A DNA stretch of 64,000 bases from Aegilops tauschii subsp. strangulata (lineage: Eukaryota > Streptophyta > Magnoliopsida > Poales > Poaceae), in contig NC_053038.3 in assembly GCF_002575655.3 (NCBI RefSeq), forward strand, positions 145,964,885-146,028,884, in the 5' to 3' direction. Position 1 is the stretch's first letter; each line of letters opens with the position of its first letter. Under the pieces are notes generated by a model. It was not told the origin of the DNA. It saw only the letters and a list, made by a program, of their open reading frames with translations, and did no database searches. Shown here piece by piece: positions 22,229 through 33,833 of this stretch. Made by a program: the position numbers and the translations under genes.

Positions 22229-23220
22229 TATCACTCAAACTTATATAGGACTATCTCTCTGGACCTATATGCGTTCATCGTCTCTCAGGTATCTCTCGTG
22301 CTACCTGTATGTCGACAATGATCTTTTATGTTCGTAACACACTAACGGTACTCTCTCCCTCGACCTTCATCACTCTATCTCTCTCTAAGTATATCTCGCT
22401 CCCTGCTATGTGTCTCTAACTATGATTCTCCATGTGGAATCTCTTTCTCTCACACAAACACAAAACTTTGTCTCCCGGGGTCTCATTTCTCTCTACTATT
22501 CCCATGTGTGCCACTCGCACACCCCTCATACAGAGATGTCTTTCGCTCCTTAGATATGAGAACCTATGACTCTTCCTCTTCAATGTCTCTTTCTCACACA
22601 GAAACACAAACTCTATCTCCCAGGGTATCCTATTTCTCCATTGTTCTCTTGTATGTCGCTCACACACACCCTCTCTCCCTAGAGATATCTTGCGTTCCCT
22701 CGTATGTCTCTCTAGCTATCACTCTCGTTGTGAAATATCTTTCTCTCTCTCGCAGACACAAAACTACGTCTCTCTGGATCTCATTTCTCTCTGATATCTG
22801 TTTGTATGTGACTCACATGCACCCTCTCTCTATCTCTCTCACACCCACACACATAACCCAGCCTTCTGATCCACTCGACTCCTATCTCTAACGCACACTA
22901 GCTAGCATCTTTATCTTTCTATTTATCTGTTTCTCCATCAACCTTCTTTCTCGCCCTCACTCTTGATTCCTATCAGGCACACTACATATGTTTCTCTCTA
23001 CATGCAGTCAAGTGCCCTCTCACACACATATATAACTTCACCCTTTGAACCACCCGACGGTCATCTCCAACACCCAAACTAGCGGATGTCCCTCTAGCTA
23101 GCATCTCCATCTCTGTATCTATCTGTAGTTTCTCCATCAACATTTCTTTCTCGCACGGAGTCTTGCTTCCTATCACCCACACTATATATGTCTCTCCATA
23201 CATATGCATTTATAGGTTGG
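22229..23220. repeat. Degenerate CT-rich tandem duplications
   Basis: Units that begin with CTATnACTCTnC start at 22420, 22564 and 22716 (144 and 152 bp apart), each holding TCTCTTTCTCnCACA and CTCATTTCTC. A second pair, AGCTAGCATCT...TTTCTCCATCAAC, occurs at about 22899 and 23096 (197 bp apart). Apparent protein frames here are low complexity. Confidence 0.65.
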
Positions 23221-23626
23221 TCTCTTTTGCACAATCGTTGCGCCTCACTCCCTCTACTCGCCATAGATGCATGCTCCAGCCCACGCCACTATCTCTTAAA
23301 GACAAAAACACATGCTCAATTGTCGGGCCTTCTTCCCTGCATTCTCACATGCATGCATATTGTCATACCGATCCGTCTCTCCCATGTCGTTGATCTTATG
23401 AATTATGTCTTCTTTCTTTTATCTTGATCATGCGCGCGCACACACACACATCCCACGTATACATGTATACCTCTCACACATGCACGTTCAAGGTCTCTAT
23501 GTCTCCATACGTAGTTAATTACCCTCAATCCTAATGCCATGTCGAATCGTTCTCCTCTTTTGTGCACATAACTTCCGCCTGGATGGGTAAAACACACACT
23601 CACACTTAACAATCTCCTTCTAGCTA

Positions 23627-23656
23627 CCCCCCCCCCCCCCCCCCCCGCGCGCGCCT
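23627..23656. repeat. Poly-C (20) followed by (GC)n
   Basis: Twenty C in a row at 23627-23646, then GCGCGCGCGC. Length may be unreliable in assembly. Confidence 0.9.
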
Positions 23657-23930
23657 CTCACTCTTCCCTTATATCCCCGAAACCAATAAGACCATCCCTT
23701 TGTTTAATTCCCGCCTACATGCACCATCGATATATAGTAGTCTTTCTCGGTGTCTCTCGAACAAACACGTTCTCTCGATGTCGACTCCTCTCACGCGCAC
23801 ACACCTTCTCTTCCCTCTCTATGGGCATTTTCTCTCTCGCACCCTATCGTTGGTGGCCTCTGCCATACACATCACCTCTCTATGATGAAGCCATGCACAC
23901 TTAAATTACATCCGCCACAGAGGACCCCGC

Positions 23931-24086
23931 GACACACACACACACACACGCACACACACACACGCGCGCACGCACGCACCCCCCCCCTACATACACACTA
24001 AGACTCCATATCTCTCTCTCACACACACACACAAACACACACACGCACGCACGCACGCACACCCCCCCACACACACTAATACTCCA

Positions 24087-24119
<33 letters not shown>

Positions 24120-24205
24120 AACTAAGACTCCATCTCTCTCTCTCCTCTCTCTCTCACACACACACACACACCCCACAGACACACTAAGACTCCATCTCAC
24201 ACACA
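23931..24205. repeat. (CA)n / (CT)n microsatellite cluster with ACTAAGACTCCATCTC spacer
   Basis: Four or five blocks of CACACA and TCTCTC runs are separated by a repeated spacer ACTAAGACTCCATCTCT (about 23998, 24122, 24183, with a variant near 24076). The 24206-25060 stretch that follows holds no gene or recognisable element. Confidence 0.9.
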
Positions 24206-25059
24206 CATGCTCTAGGCGGAGCATTTGTTCCTACCACCCTTCATCCAACCGTACCCGTATGATAAACAACCACCTTTATTTACTTGCATAACATGGACAA
24301 ATTCCACTTTACTTTAGTAGTCAGCAAACTTATCATCTGTACCCTTATAAAAAAACGAGTTGGCGGTGATGGTGTGCCTGCCATCTTGTAATACAGACCG
24401 TATGATCTATATCTGAGGATAGAAAGCAAACTATGATAATTTTACAAAAGATACCCGCACCTCTCTCCACATCATTATCTCCCGCAACCTCATTGCTCAG
24501 CAATTAAAAAAGGAATAAGTCTCTGGAACAATCTAGCATGCATGGTGGCCGCTGCCGCCTGCCGACGCCGCCCATCCCCATGCCTCCGCCCATTCCGACC
24601 ACCAGTCACCACCACGCTCCACTCCTCCTCGCCTTATCTCTCATCTTTCATTTTTTGATGACATTCTCGAGATACCAGTTTTCCGATAAAATTCTCGAGA
24701 TATAATTAGTTTTTACACATGGGATTACTCCTGCATGGGTCAATCACAACAGGTGTTCTGTAAAAAAATGCATATTGATGTTCCGTGCAATGCACGAGAA
24801 TCTTGCTTGTAATTATATAACGCAAATCACGAGCAGGAAGTGACATTTTTTTGACACAACCACGTTAACATGGCCACGTAAATCACTAGCTAAAGTAAAT
24901 ACCATTATACTTATATCCCGATGCAAAAGGTTGAGTACATGTCTGAAGAGTAGAGTCGCACACAAGCACTCTGTCTCTCAGAATCTCTCTCACAAACACA
25001 CCAGTTACGCGACGCCCACTTAAGCAGACACGTATGTTACAATTTGTGCACCCGCGAGT

Positions 25060-25190
25060 ACACGTGATGCTGCGCATTTATTTAAGCCGGAAGGCGAAAC
25101 CAAACAGTAGCTGCATTCATTCCCCTCCCACCGCCTCTTCTCTGGTCTCCGTCGCCCAGTAGCCATGGGCCGGCCGAAGGTAACAACATA
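25060..25190 (+). promoter_or_regulatory. Possible promoter and short first exon (weak)
   Basis: TTATTTAAG near 25078 is followed by a CT-rich leader and ATG GGC CGG CCG AAG directly before GTAACA (a potential donor) at about 25180. No downstream exon was found. A second TATATAAGG lies at 25270. These are probably decayed gene ends. Confidence 0.2.
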
Positions 25191-25628
25191 CGCCATACTC
25201 CCGCCGGAGCGGCACTTTAATATGGCAATTTTAGTGGTCATGCATGCATCTTTTTGTGCTAGCACTCCTATATAAGGGTTGACCGGTCGCTTCCCGTGGA
25301 CGTGCGCGGGCGGTGGAAGAGGAAGGAGAAGGGAAGCAGGCTGTGGAGTAACGTTTTTTACCACAATTTCTTAGGAAACTGAGTGCAATAATTGAGTAGT
25401 TTTGCAAACTACCAGTACTACACCTGAAACGGTTCAAAACCTATACTCCCTTGCCAGCGCGCGCTTCCCACGTGAAACGGTCAGCGTCGCCCTGGAGCAT
25501 CAGTGCCGCATTAATGCCGGGCCAGAGCGGAGACGACCTCTCACGGGCGCCGGCTTTGAAGTGGTGCGACGACCGAGAGAGCGCCGCTTCCCGGTGCACG
25601 CGACTGCTCCGCGTCGAGACTGGCCATA

Positions 25629-25939
25629 GGCCCTGTTTGGATCCATGGGTTAGAGTTAGTTTGAGCTAGTTGGGGCTCAAATAGCCATAAAGTATCCAAG
25701 CATGAGGGTTTAAATTGGAGCAAGTTGCACCGAACCCACAAAAAAAACTATCCCACCCAAGAGGTGCTAACTGGAGATAGTTCTCATTGGGACCACTGAA
25801 AAATCACTTTTCTCTCTCCATGAAGTGCATTTATTGTCAATCTAACCCTGTCACCCAAACACCTCTTTGGCTATAGTTAGTTCAGGGTTAGTCATGAGTT
25901 AGTCTAACCTATAGCTAAGTTAGAGTATCAAACAGGAGC
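25629..25939. mobile_element. MITE-like element with CCTGTTTG termini
   Basis: About 311 bp bounded by GGCCCTGTTTGGAT and its imperfect inverse (ATCAAACAGGAGC). Internal arms are also inverted (GGTTAGAGTTAG against CTAAGTTAGAG). Non-coding. The termini are of the type seen in Tourist/Harbinger or hAT MITEs. No clear target duplication, so the superfamily is open. Confidence 0.65.
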
Positions 25940-26606
25940 AGTATAGGACATGCAAGTTGCTCAAAGCATACAGGCAAATTCGTACGTGAAAGGATTTTTT
26001 TCTTTTTGAAAACGGAACGTGAAAGGAATTTTTTTAGAATGCTCTTGGCATGTCGCTAACATGTGATAGTTAACCGACCTCAATAGACGGCAGAAACGCC
26101 GGCCCGCCGCACTTTGATAGAGACGAGGAGGGAGAAGCGATACAGGCTGCTGGATTACTAGAGATAGGTGTCGCACGGAAGCCAAGAAATATGGTAATAG
26201 CGTGGGTTAGCCATGTACTAGTATGATGTAACTATAGTGGGCTGCCATGTTTCGTACTCTTCCAGTCCACTGTGGAGATGATTGGTTAATTTTATATCGC
26301 TGAATAATATTAAATATTATGAGTGCAGACGCTCCACCACGAGGTTCCTTGCTCCTTCTCGGTCGTCCGGAATCTATGTTCTTCCACTCTATTTTTTTAC
26401 GTGAGCTTTGTTCATCCTTTTGCCAACACGTGAGACATCTAGCATCAAGGTGCACGTGTTATGCAAAGATCGTTCCATCTATATGAAGAACACGTGGGAC
26501 TGGAACTATGAGACGGACATGTACCCAGGAGTGGACGTACGAACCTGAGTAATGTAGCGCAGTAAGTGTAGAAAGGCACAAATGGTATGAACATGCGTGG
26601 CATATA

Positions 26607-26770
26607 GGGTGTGTTTGGTTGCGTTCTCGTCTCAGCATAGTTGTTCCCTCTTCATGCATGCTCAACTCAACACCCCTCTTCATGCATGCTCTCTTCATGC
26701 TTGCTTCTAGTGTATTTGTGCTAAACTAGTGTGGACTCATGCACCCTCCATACACTCTACCAAACACTCA
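26607..26770. mobile_element. MITE-like element with GTGTTTGG termini
   Basis: 164 bp from GGGTGTGTTTGGTTGCG to ACCAAACACTCA, with an internal repeat of CTCTTCATGCATGCT. Non-coding. Superfamily uncertain. Confidence 0.55.
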
Positions 26771-27545
26771 AAAGTAGGTCAAGAAGGGAACTCTTGGGCG
26801 GCATTTGTCTCTTACTACGTACTACCACTAAATGTTGTACGTGCAATGCACGGTGATGTTATGGAGTACGTGCCTAAGTACTCTACTACTACTATATTAG
26901 TTGGAGGCACATATTAACTTTTATATTTGTTTACGTGTATGCCCCGAGACCTTCCAACTAGACGTGTCTTTCTCTCCAGGTCGCACTTTGTATCGTTCAT
27001 ACCACTAAGTACTACTATGTGTGGTCTCCGACCCAGAAGTGGAAGAAGTGGAGACGCTCTACCACACTGTTTTTTTACGCTCGGCTTTACCACGCTGTTC
27101 ATGTCCCACTCCTTTCGCTGACGTGTGGGACATCCAGCACGTGCCGTGTTTGGCACCCTTCGTCGTAAGAGTTGAAACGCTAGCATTCATCAGAAATAAA
27201 AAATTATTATAAATCGGCAGTGATACTATTTTTTTGCGAACCAATCAGTAGTGATACTATACCACGCGGTTTCCTTGCTCCTCGATATCGGAAAGAATAC
27301 TTCCATTCGCCAACATGTGGGACGTCGACCATCCTGGTCCACTTGCCATGCACGCAGAACTCCACGGGAGAGTCACCCAGGTCGTCGCGCCGCAGTAACA
27401 ATGACTAATGAGCCGTCAAATCACAGGCCCACTTCCCACTTTGAAGTTGCTCGGACGAAGGAACCATCATGACTTCGTTGAATTCCGCTTCTTGAAGAAA
27501 ACTACTGTACCAGCAGTACTGCTAGCTACAGTAGTTACTCCAACA

Positions 27546-27680
27546 GAGGCCTCCTTTCGTTCATAGGATAGGAATATGAAAATCATAGGAAGTGAGATGA
27601 CATGCATCTCAATTCCTATGGAGAAAGAGATGCCATTTGATGCTTAGGATAGGAATTTTTCCATTTAGTCTAGGCTAATG
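27546..27680. mobile_element. MITE-like fragment (ATAGGATAGGAAT type)
   Basis: Starts GAGGCCTCCTTTCGTTCATA and contains ATAGGATAGGAAT twice in a symmetrical context around CTCAATTCCTATGGAG. It resembles a common Triticeae MITE. A related end with GAATCAAAGAGGC lies near 19960-19985. Confidence 0.5.
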
Positions 27681-27784
27681 TACTGGTAATTTGCTCTAAA
27701 AACTACAGTAGTAACTAGTAGTATGGGTACATGCTCATACTCAGACATAGACACACACACTAACTACTAGTACTACTACTTCTC

Positions 27785-28162
27785 ACATGCTGGCCAGACG
27801 CCGTCGTTCTCCTTCCCGGCTTTGTCGGCGACACCCCACCGTGCTTGGATCTCCGCCGACCTCTCCACAGCAGCGCGTGCGTCCTTTTATTTCTTGTGGC
27901 GGCGGGCCTCCCTTTTCTTGAGTGCTTTCTGACTTTTCCGCTCCCTCTATGCGGCTTTGGCCACCTCTTGCTCTACCGCCCATTCGGCCTTGGCATCCTC
28001 AAATTCCTCCCACATAGTTGTGAGGTCGCGAGCGGCAATGAACTCGCACGGCGGGATGCCATCGCTTCCCTACCATTTTGTGTGCGGTCGTGGGCGGCAA
28101 GGAACTCGGCGCGGCGGGATGCCATCGCTGCCTTACCGGTTAGTGTGCGGCGTGGTGGCATG
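27785..28162 (-). pseudogene. Decayed coiled-coil protein fragment of unknown origin
   Basis: Minus-strand reading from an ATG at 28162 gives MPPRRTLTGKAAMASRRAEF and, after one frameshift, a strongly helical charged tail (ARDLTTMWEEFEDAKAEWAV, then RERKSQKALKKREARRH) to a stop near 27785. Stops interrupt it twice (TAG, TAA). Codon-level continuity over about 120 residues argues for a former protein. A 66-bp imperfect tandem duplication (28028, 28094) lies inside. I cannot name the family. Confidence 0.45.
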
Positions 28163-28929
28163 AACGACGCTCGGTGAGAGCTCTGGGGTGGAGTGGCCGG
28201 ACAACCGTATAGTGCATTGGTTTTTCAAGAGCTCAAGGACAGAAGACAAAGAAAATTTGGATTCCCCTTCACTCCTGGTCATTTATTACCGAGTAAAATG
28301 AATTGGCGGTCATCGAACTTGTCTTGATAGCTCAGTTTGATCATTGTATACGAGATATGGTGATTATACGGTCACTGGCTCAGCATATAGCTCCGTATTT
28401 GTCTGGTTGACCAGTCAAACAATCCACGTGCGCCTCATCCGCTCGTGTTCTTTATCTATCTACGCGGGCCTACCTGTCAATGGAGAAAGAAATACTGTAA
28501 AAACCAAAATTATGCGTATGTGGGGAATCAAACCACGGACTCGTCACTGCAACGCACCCTCGTCAGCCAAATGAAAATGAAATACTTCGCGTCAGACACT
28601 CACGCTCACACTGTCAAAGCATGCTAATGCATGCACGTCGCCCTCTAAATCAAAGTCCTGCTCATGGCGCAACGCAAACGGCAAGCCCATCACCTGCGCG
28701 CCCCGGCGGTGCCTGACATTACTGTTTAGAAGTTTGATGGAGGCCTACGCGAACGCCGAGCATGTATTCACCTGGCTCAACACCAACGGTCATACTCGGA
28801 CCGCCTTGCTCATGTATATCGTCCATCACAACGACAATCTATAAAACAGCCTAAGCTAGAGAGGGTACTATGGTAGTATGGTACAGAGTATGTACTATCG
28901 TGAGGGACCAATCTTAGTGCCACTGCACA

Positions 28930-31030
28930 CCGAAACCCCTTCCATCGCTAGCGCGTGCTTCCCGCCTGAAACGGTCACCGTCTCTCCAGAATGTCAATGT
29001 CGCATTCACCAGACTTAACTGCAGGTGCAATTGGTGTGTCACTGACATGCGGGCCAGATGCCTGTTGGGCCCACATGTCAGTAACCCAAACGCATCTGCA
29101 GTTAAGTCACTGAAGCAGCGTCCACATTAACACCCGACAAACCTACTCCGGCGCCAGTTGTCCATCCGTCTTCCGCGGCTCATTGCCATTCGCCCGCTAT
29201 ATTAACTTGAGCCCCAGCTCCCAGCCATAGCCAAAGACCCACACTTATTCTCCTCCGGTCCCTTCCTTCTGTCGGCACCACTTCAACCATGGCCTCCTAG
29301 CGCTCCGAAGCTCTCTTGGACGTACTGCCGCAGGAGCAGACGAGGGACATCGGCGGCTCCGCTCCAGGCGCGCTCCAAAGCTCTCTTCGACGTACTGTCG
29401 CAGGAGCAAACGAAGGAGATGGCCGGGACCCCCCCAGCCGCCTTCCGCCGCCACGACCACGAAGCCGGCGCGCGTGCGCGGGCGCAGCCGGCAGCGAGGA
29501 AGAGTAGTACACGGTAGGTCGCCGCCGCTCTGGAGGAGGAGGCAAAGGCAATGGCCGGCTTTCTCGGGTTCATGGCCGGACATGGTGGTCGGGCACCGGC
29601 GATCGTTTAGATTAGGTTTACAGTAGGTTTTAGTATGGTTTGTGCGAAATATGTAATGAATTTGTCCAGTTTGTAGGAAAAGTTTTTGAAATGTAATGAA
29701 TTTCATCCGGTTAATTTGAAATTTTCTTTGTTTGCACGAATTTCATCCGGTTAGTTCATATAGTTGTCGAAAGGTATGCGGGCAGCATCGGATGGCATCC
29801 ATCAGTGTCCTCAGACAGATGCCGGTGTAAATTTGTGGGCCAGCGCTGGAGATGCCCTAACTATCATGCTATAATCGCTAACAATCCTCCATTATTTGGC
29901 AGGCAACAGTTATCCCTCGATCAAAATCAGATCCGCGGTGTTTCGCACTCCTCCCGCGTAAGAGTGTAAACTCTTGCTTACATAAAAATGGAGCAAGTGT
30001 ACGGCACTGTAGCACGTCATATCACTCGAACTAGCCCGTCTAACGAGCGGGAAAGGACCGCCCTCTTCATTTTGTTCTGGATTTCTATCGATCGATCACG
30101 CGAAAATGTTACGCTTCGCAAGTTCTTAAGGAAAAGGCGGCACACTTACGACTCGTAGGCGTCGCAACCCCGACAGTCCGACTCGCACGCCGCTCACCAG
30201 AGGGGACACGCGTTATCTTGCAATTTCACTGACATGTGGGTCCGTAATTGAATAAACCGTCGATAGCCGAAATCTAATCGCTCGGCGGGCGCCGACTGAG
30301 AAGAGAGAAACGGGAGAGGGAGAAGAGATCGCCCGCCCGCCGCGCACGGACTCCAAGAAATATATGGTGATAATGTGAGGTGGGTCATGCTGGAGTACGG
30401 ACCGCTTCCGGAGCCCGCTCTCACCGCCCTGGCCCCTCAAGACGCCAACTGCCCGCCGCATGCATGCATAGCAAGTAGTACTCCTTATGTGGAGGAGAGA
30501 GAGGCATTGACAAAGTCAAGGAGTGGGCTCTGCAAGAGCCCGTCTCTACGCGTGCTCCTAGGTATAAAAGAATAATTCTAAAAAAAGGCATAAAAACAAT
30601 TGTGTCTTAATAAAAGGAAGGTAAAATGCATTTGAGAGGAAATAGATAGAGAGAAAGTGAGAAAAAGCTGTAACCTGGGCATTACATGAGGAAGGAGGGA
30701 GTGGTGCACATGCCAAGTTCACTGGGCTGCCGTGTTTCACACTCCTCCATCGTAACAGTGGAGACAATAGCTTTCATCAAAAATAAACAATGAATACTTG
30801 TTGCTCGTCCTCTATATTGGAAAGAATACTTTCATTCGCCGACATGTGGGACGTCGACCATCCTGGTCCACCTGCCATGCACAAAATTATCCTGGTCTAC
30901 CCCGGTCGTATCGCAGGCCCAACCTTTCCCACTGTAAGTTGTTCGGACGAAGGAACCATCATGACTTCATTGAATTCCGCTTCTTCAAGAAAACTTACTG
31001 TACCCGCAATACTGCTACCACACGCGAAGG
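28930..31030. repeat. Right copy of the diverged segmental duplication
   Basis: Carries the three blocks listed for 25430-27540 in the same order at 28958, 30831 and 30944. It also has a block GGGCTGCCGTGTTTC...GTGGAGA (30723) that matches 26240 out of register, which shows older internal rearrangement. 31085-31110 is a Stowaway terminus relic (GGAACGGAGGGAGTA). Confidence 0.55.
29194..29611 (+). pseudogene. Promoter and decayed gene starting MAS*RSEALLDVL
   Basis: TATATTAA at 29197 and a CT-rich leader precede ATGGCC at 29288. The frame begins MAS, then TAG, then RSEALLDVLPQEQTRD. A near-copy RSKALFDVLSQEQTKE follows about 75 bp later in another frame, showing a small tandem duplication. 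The later frame runs through FRRHDHEAGARARAQPAARK, a TAG, and AAALEEEAKAMAGFLGFMAG to a TAG near 29610. No family recognised. It is clearly broken. Confidence 0.45.
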
Positions 31031-31654
31031 CTGGACGGCACTGTACCACATCATATCACTGAAACCCACTAGGCCAAACTAGCCCGCCTAGGTCGTCTAT
31101 TTTGGAACGGAGGGAGTACGTCTCTGCACTGCTATGATTTTGTGTTGCACGTTCTCTGTACTTTTGCTACGATTTTCCTACCCTATGAACAAAATGAGGC
31201 CTGAATGTATGTCAACTATTGTCTGATCGATCGCTAAGCCTACAATTTTAGGAGCTAGTGCTATTGGTCGATCGATGAGGGATAAGTATAAGCGTACCAC
31301 GAGCTCATCAGCCCCAACGTTTCTCTTCGGTGAGTGTTTTCAAGTACTATAGCTCGCACAGTAGCTAGCCTACTAACACCAAGAATCATCAAACAAGCCC
31401 TGCTGATATGATAAACAGTTCAAACTTACATCTAAGCATGCCATATATTACATCAAAAGCTGGTGAGGATACATCTGTTTCCATAACTCGGAGAGGGTTC
31501 GCATGATTCATCGCATGATTCACTATCAAACAAAAGTAGAAAGATCCGCCCACACAAGACAGTGCACTAGCCCTAAGATGGTTTGATAACACGCATCATT
31601 CTGGTAATTAAACACAGGGCAATGCAAACTACCCTGAAGGATTAGCGCGACCAA

Positions 31655-32328
31655 CTATTTCTTGTCATCGATCTCTCGGGCAATGACCACAGCACGAACA
31701 GCGGCATGGGAATCGATTTCTGGGGCGATGTCCACAGGACTGACCGCGACATCGGAATCGATCTCTGGGGCGATGTCCACAGGATGGACAGCGGCATCAG
31801 AAACGATCTCTGGGGCGATGCCAACAGGACGGGCCACGGCATCGGAATCATCAAGGACGTCCACCGGCACCTGCACAACCCTAACATATTGGCAAGCACA
31901 TTGCAAATAATCAAAAACCACGACTATGGTAATAAGCCATTATTTTTTACCTTGTGCAGCTCACCGAGGGATCTCATCCCTCCGGGGGCCATCTCCTCGT
32001 CCTCGATGGGGGCCACCACCTTGCAAGGGGAATACTGCTTCTCAACGGTGACTATCTCCTCAAACTCGGTCTTGAGCCTCGCATAGGTGGCAATCAGAGT
32101 TCCTGGGGTAGGCACGGTGGGGCCCTTGCTGTTCTTCCAACTTTCTTTGAGGAGTTCGTCCGCCAACGTCCTCAACTCTTTGGCCAGTGCTTGTTTCTTC
32201 GAGTTCTTCGCCTCGATGGGTTGGCCCGCCAACATGGTCAACTCGTTGGTCGGTGCTCGCTTCCTGGAAATCGCTGTCTCCAGTGGGTTGTCCGCCGGCA
32301 ACTCTTTGCCTAGTGCTCCAGGATCCAT
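31655..32328 (-). CDS. Predicted gene with a 45-bp coding repeat, unknown function
   Basis: Exon 32328-31951 (ATG, protein starts MDPGALGKELPA), donor CACAAG|GTAAAA, 80-bp intron, acceptor GTGCAG, exon 31870-31655 ending in TAG. It gives 197 aa with no internal stop. The first exon is helical and lysine/glutamate-rich (AKELRTLADELLKESWK). The second encodes three in-frame 15-residue repeats (PVDIAPEIDSDVAVS type; DNA units at 31710, 31755 and 31800). An upstream exon ending at 32474 can splice in frame to 32335, adding about 85 codons or more, but no ATG was found for it. No transposon signature surrounds the locus. It may be a low-copy host gene or an unrecognised transposon gene. Confidence 0.5.
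31710..31844. repeat. 45-bp coding minisatellite, three units
   Basis: Units starting GAATCGATTTCTGGGGCGAT at 31710, 31755 and 31800, with a fourth weak unit upstream around 31665. The unit length is a multiple of three and the repeat stays in frame in the minus-strand gene. Confidence 0.85.
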
Positions 32329-32473
32329 CAATGAACTGACAAACAAAAAGCAATCGAAAGGAAACCACAATCACAATGAAAACGGGAAAAGAATAGGATG
32401 TGAGAATTGGTCGGTGCTTCGCAAAAAGAAGATTCTTGGAATGAAAATATAGCAGCATAACTGATTCGCCCAC

Positions 32474-32727
32474 CTTTCCTTCGTCGGTACAGAAGAAAAA
32501 TGGCAGAAGTGAGTAGCCTGGAGTGAGGTTTTCTTCAAGAAAGGGAAGAAAGGGCTTGAACGAGCGTTCCAGTGAAATGATGGTTGCTTCGTCCAGTCCA
32601 ACTTGGAGGCCACCTTATCACTGCTGGTAAAGGTGTGGGTTTTGTGATATGACGGGTCATGACGGCCACACCGGGATGACAGGTGAGTCTCGACTGTAGC
32701 ACCTCGCTGTGATTTTGTGGATGGCAC
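32474..32727 (-). other. Candidate upstream exon of the 31.65-kb gene
   Basis: Open on the minus strand with a donor GAAAG|GTGGGC at 32474/32473 that joins the acceptor TTTGTCAG at 32337-32336 with frame kept (codon AG|T). The encoded stretch (TFTSSDKVASKLDW...FLKKTSLQATHFCH) has normal protein composition. Its left limit is unknown because the frame has no ATG here. Confidence 0.35.
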
Positions 32728-32934
32728 GCGGGCCCGGATGCTTTGAAATGTCCCGCATGTAGATAGAGCGGCTAGTCATATAGGAATGCTCAATATTGTG
32801 CACCGCGACCAAGGCGGAGAGGAAAACGAGAGAACTATGTAATTAATGCATGAGTTTAATTAGGGTAGTTTTGTAAACTACGAGATACATTCCTCCAATC
32901 GCAAAATGCCTTCGTTCATGAGATTTGAGATTTG

Positions 32935-33060
32935 AGTCCTATAAACCGGAAGGGAGGGAGTACTGCAGACGGTGTAGTCTAGTCACTTGTTGAAATCTCT
33001 AGAAAGACAAATACTCCTTTCCGGTTTACAGGGCTATACTACTCCCTCCGTCTAGGTGTG
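32935..33060. mobile_element. MITE relic with CCGGTTTA inverted termini
   Basis: CCTATAAACCGGAAGGGAGG and TACTCCTTTCCGGTTTACAG form imperfect inverted ends about 85 bp apart, with a Stowaway-like interior (GTCACTTGTTGAAATCTCTA). A second CTCCCTCCGTCTAGG terminus begins at 33045 without a matching partner. Confidence 0.5.
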
Positions 33061-33721
33061 TAAGTCATCTTACGAAAACCAAATAGTCCCAAAACACTTA
33101 GGCGCGGTGCATTAACTTCTATGTTGTTTCTTGTTTCCTGACATATCAACAAATAAGAGATGAGAGGTGTGCATGCTTTTAATGACTTGCAATGGCTAGT
33201 TCATTGCAGGCAATGCTATTAATTAGCAAATAAACATTGGTGACCCCAGGAGGAAACGGTGCTAAGCGCGTGGACTTATGCAGAATGAGTATCAACCAAT
33301 GGATAATGGAGTTTAATTGTTAAACAATAGCAATTTTGTCTCATGCAAGAGCCTGGCTAGTACTCCAAGGAACCGCACCACGCGAGCGTTCGCAACTGCC
33401 ACGTTCGAGTTGCGCTTGGCTCTTCGCCTCTTCGAGAAGGCGAACAATGATGTTACTCGTACTTCTACAGTATCGAATCCACTGCTGCATGTCCGTCCAC
33501 CTCGTGCGGGAGGGATAGCGTGTAACGAAAGCTTCTACTTACTGCTCCTGCCTTTGCGTCTATGACAAGTGGGCCCAACAGGTGGTTGGCCATCCTGTCA
33601 TGCAGCCAAAGGCAGGTGCAGTTAAGGCACCGGAGTTCAGTCCGCGAGGGAGAGGGCATTGTAGTAATCAAATTTCTCGGTCTTGTATGAGTTGACGCGA
33701 CACATCAAAGCACTACACTCG

Positions 33722-33833
33722 ATATAAGTCTTTTTACACATTTAAAATGGGCTACTTCGTATGTAGGAGTAGACATATTCTGCTTCGTATGTAGTCACTT
33801 GTTGCAATCTCTAATTGGAAACGGAGGGAGTAC
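33722..33833. mobile_element. Truncated Stowaway MITE
   Basis: ATAAGTCTTTTTACACATTT ... GTCACTTGTTGCAATCTCTA ... GGAAACGGAGGGAGTA. The right terminus is present and the left terminus is lost. A similar right-end relic lies at 34150-34187. 33840-34140 contains a further TGTTTGGATT-type sequence but no gene. Confidence 0.6.

Larger units (their letters stand above)
25430..27540. repeat. Left copy of a diverged segmental duplication (3.5-kb spacing)
   Basis: Blocks at 25464 (CTTCCCACGTGAAACGGTCA), 27302 (TCCATTCGCCAACATGTGGG) and 27452 (CGGACGAAGGAACCATCATG) recur in the same order and orientation at 28958, 30831 and 30944. The offsets are 3494, 3529 and 3492 bp. DNA between the blocks is much more diverged or replaced by MITEs. 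Confidence 0.6.

Noticed and set aside
23931..24180. Telomere-like repeat
   Set aside because: The runs are CA and CT, with no TTTAGGG units.
22416..24224. Open frames rich in Val/Cys/Arg/Glu or Ser/His/Thr in the CT/CA block
   Set aside because: They arise from microsatellite-like sequence, with no domain and no normal codon use.
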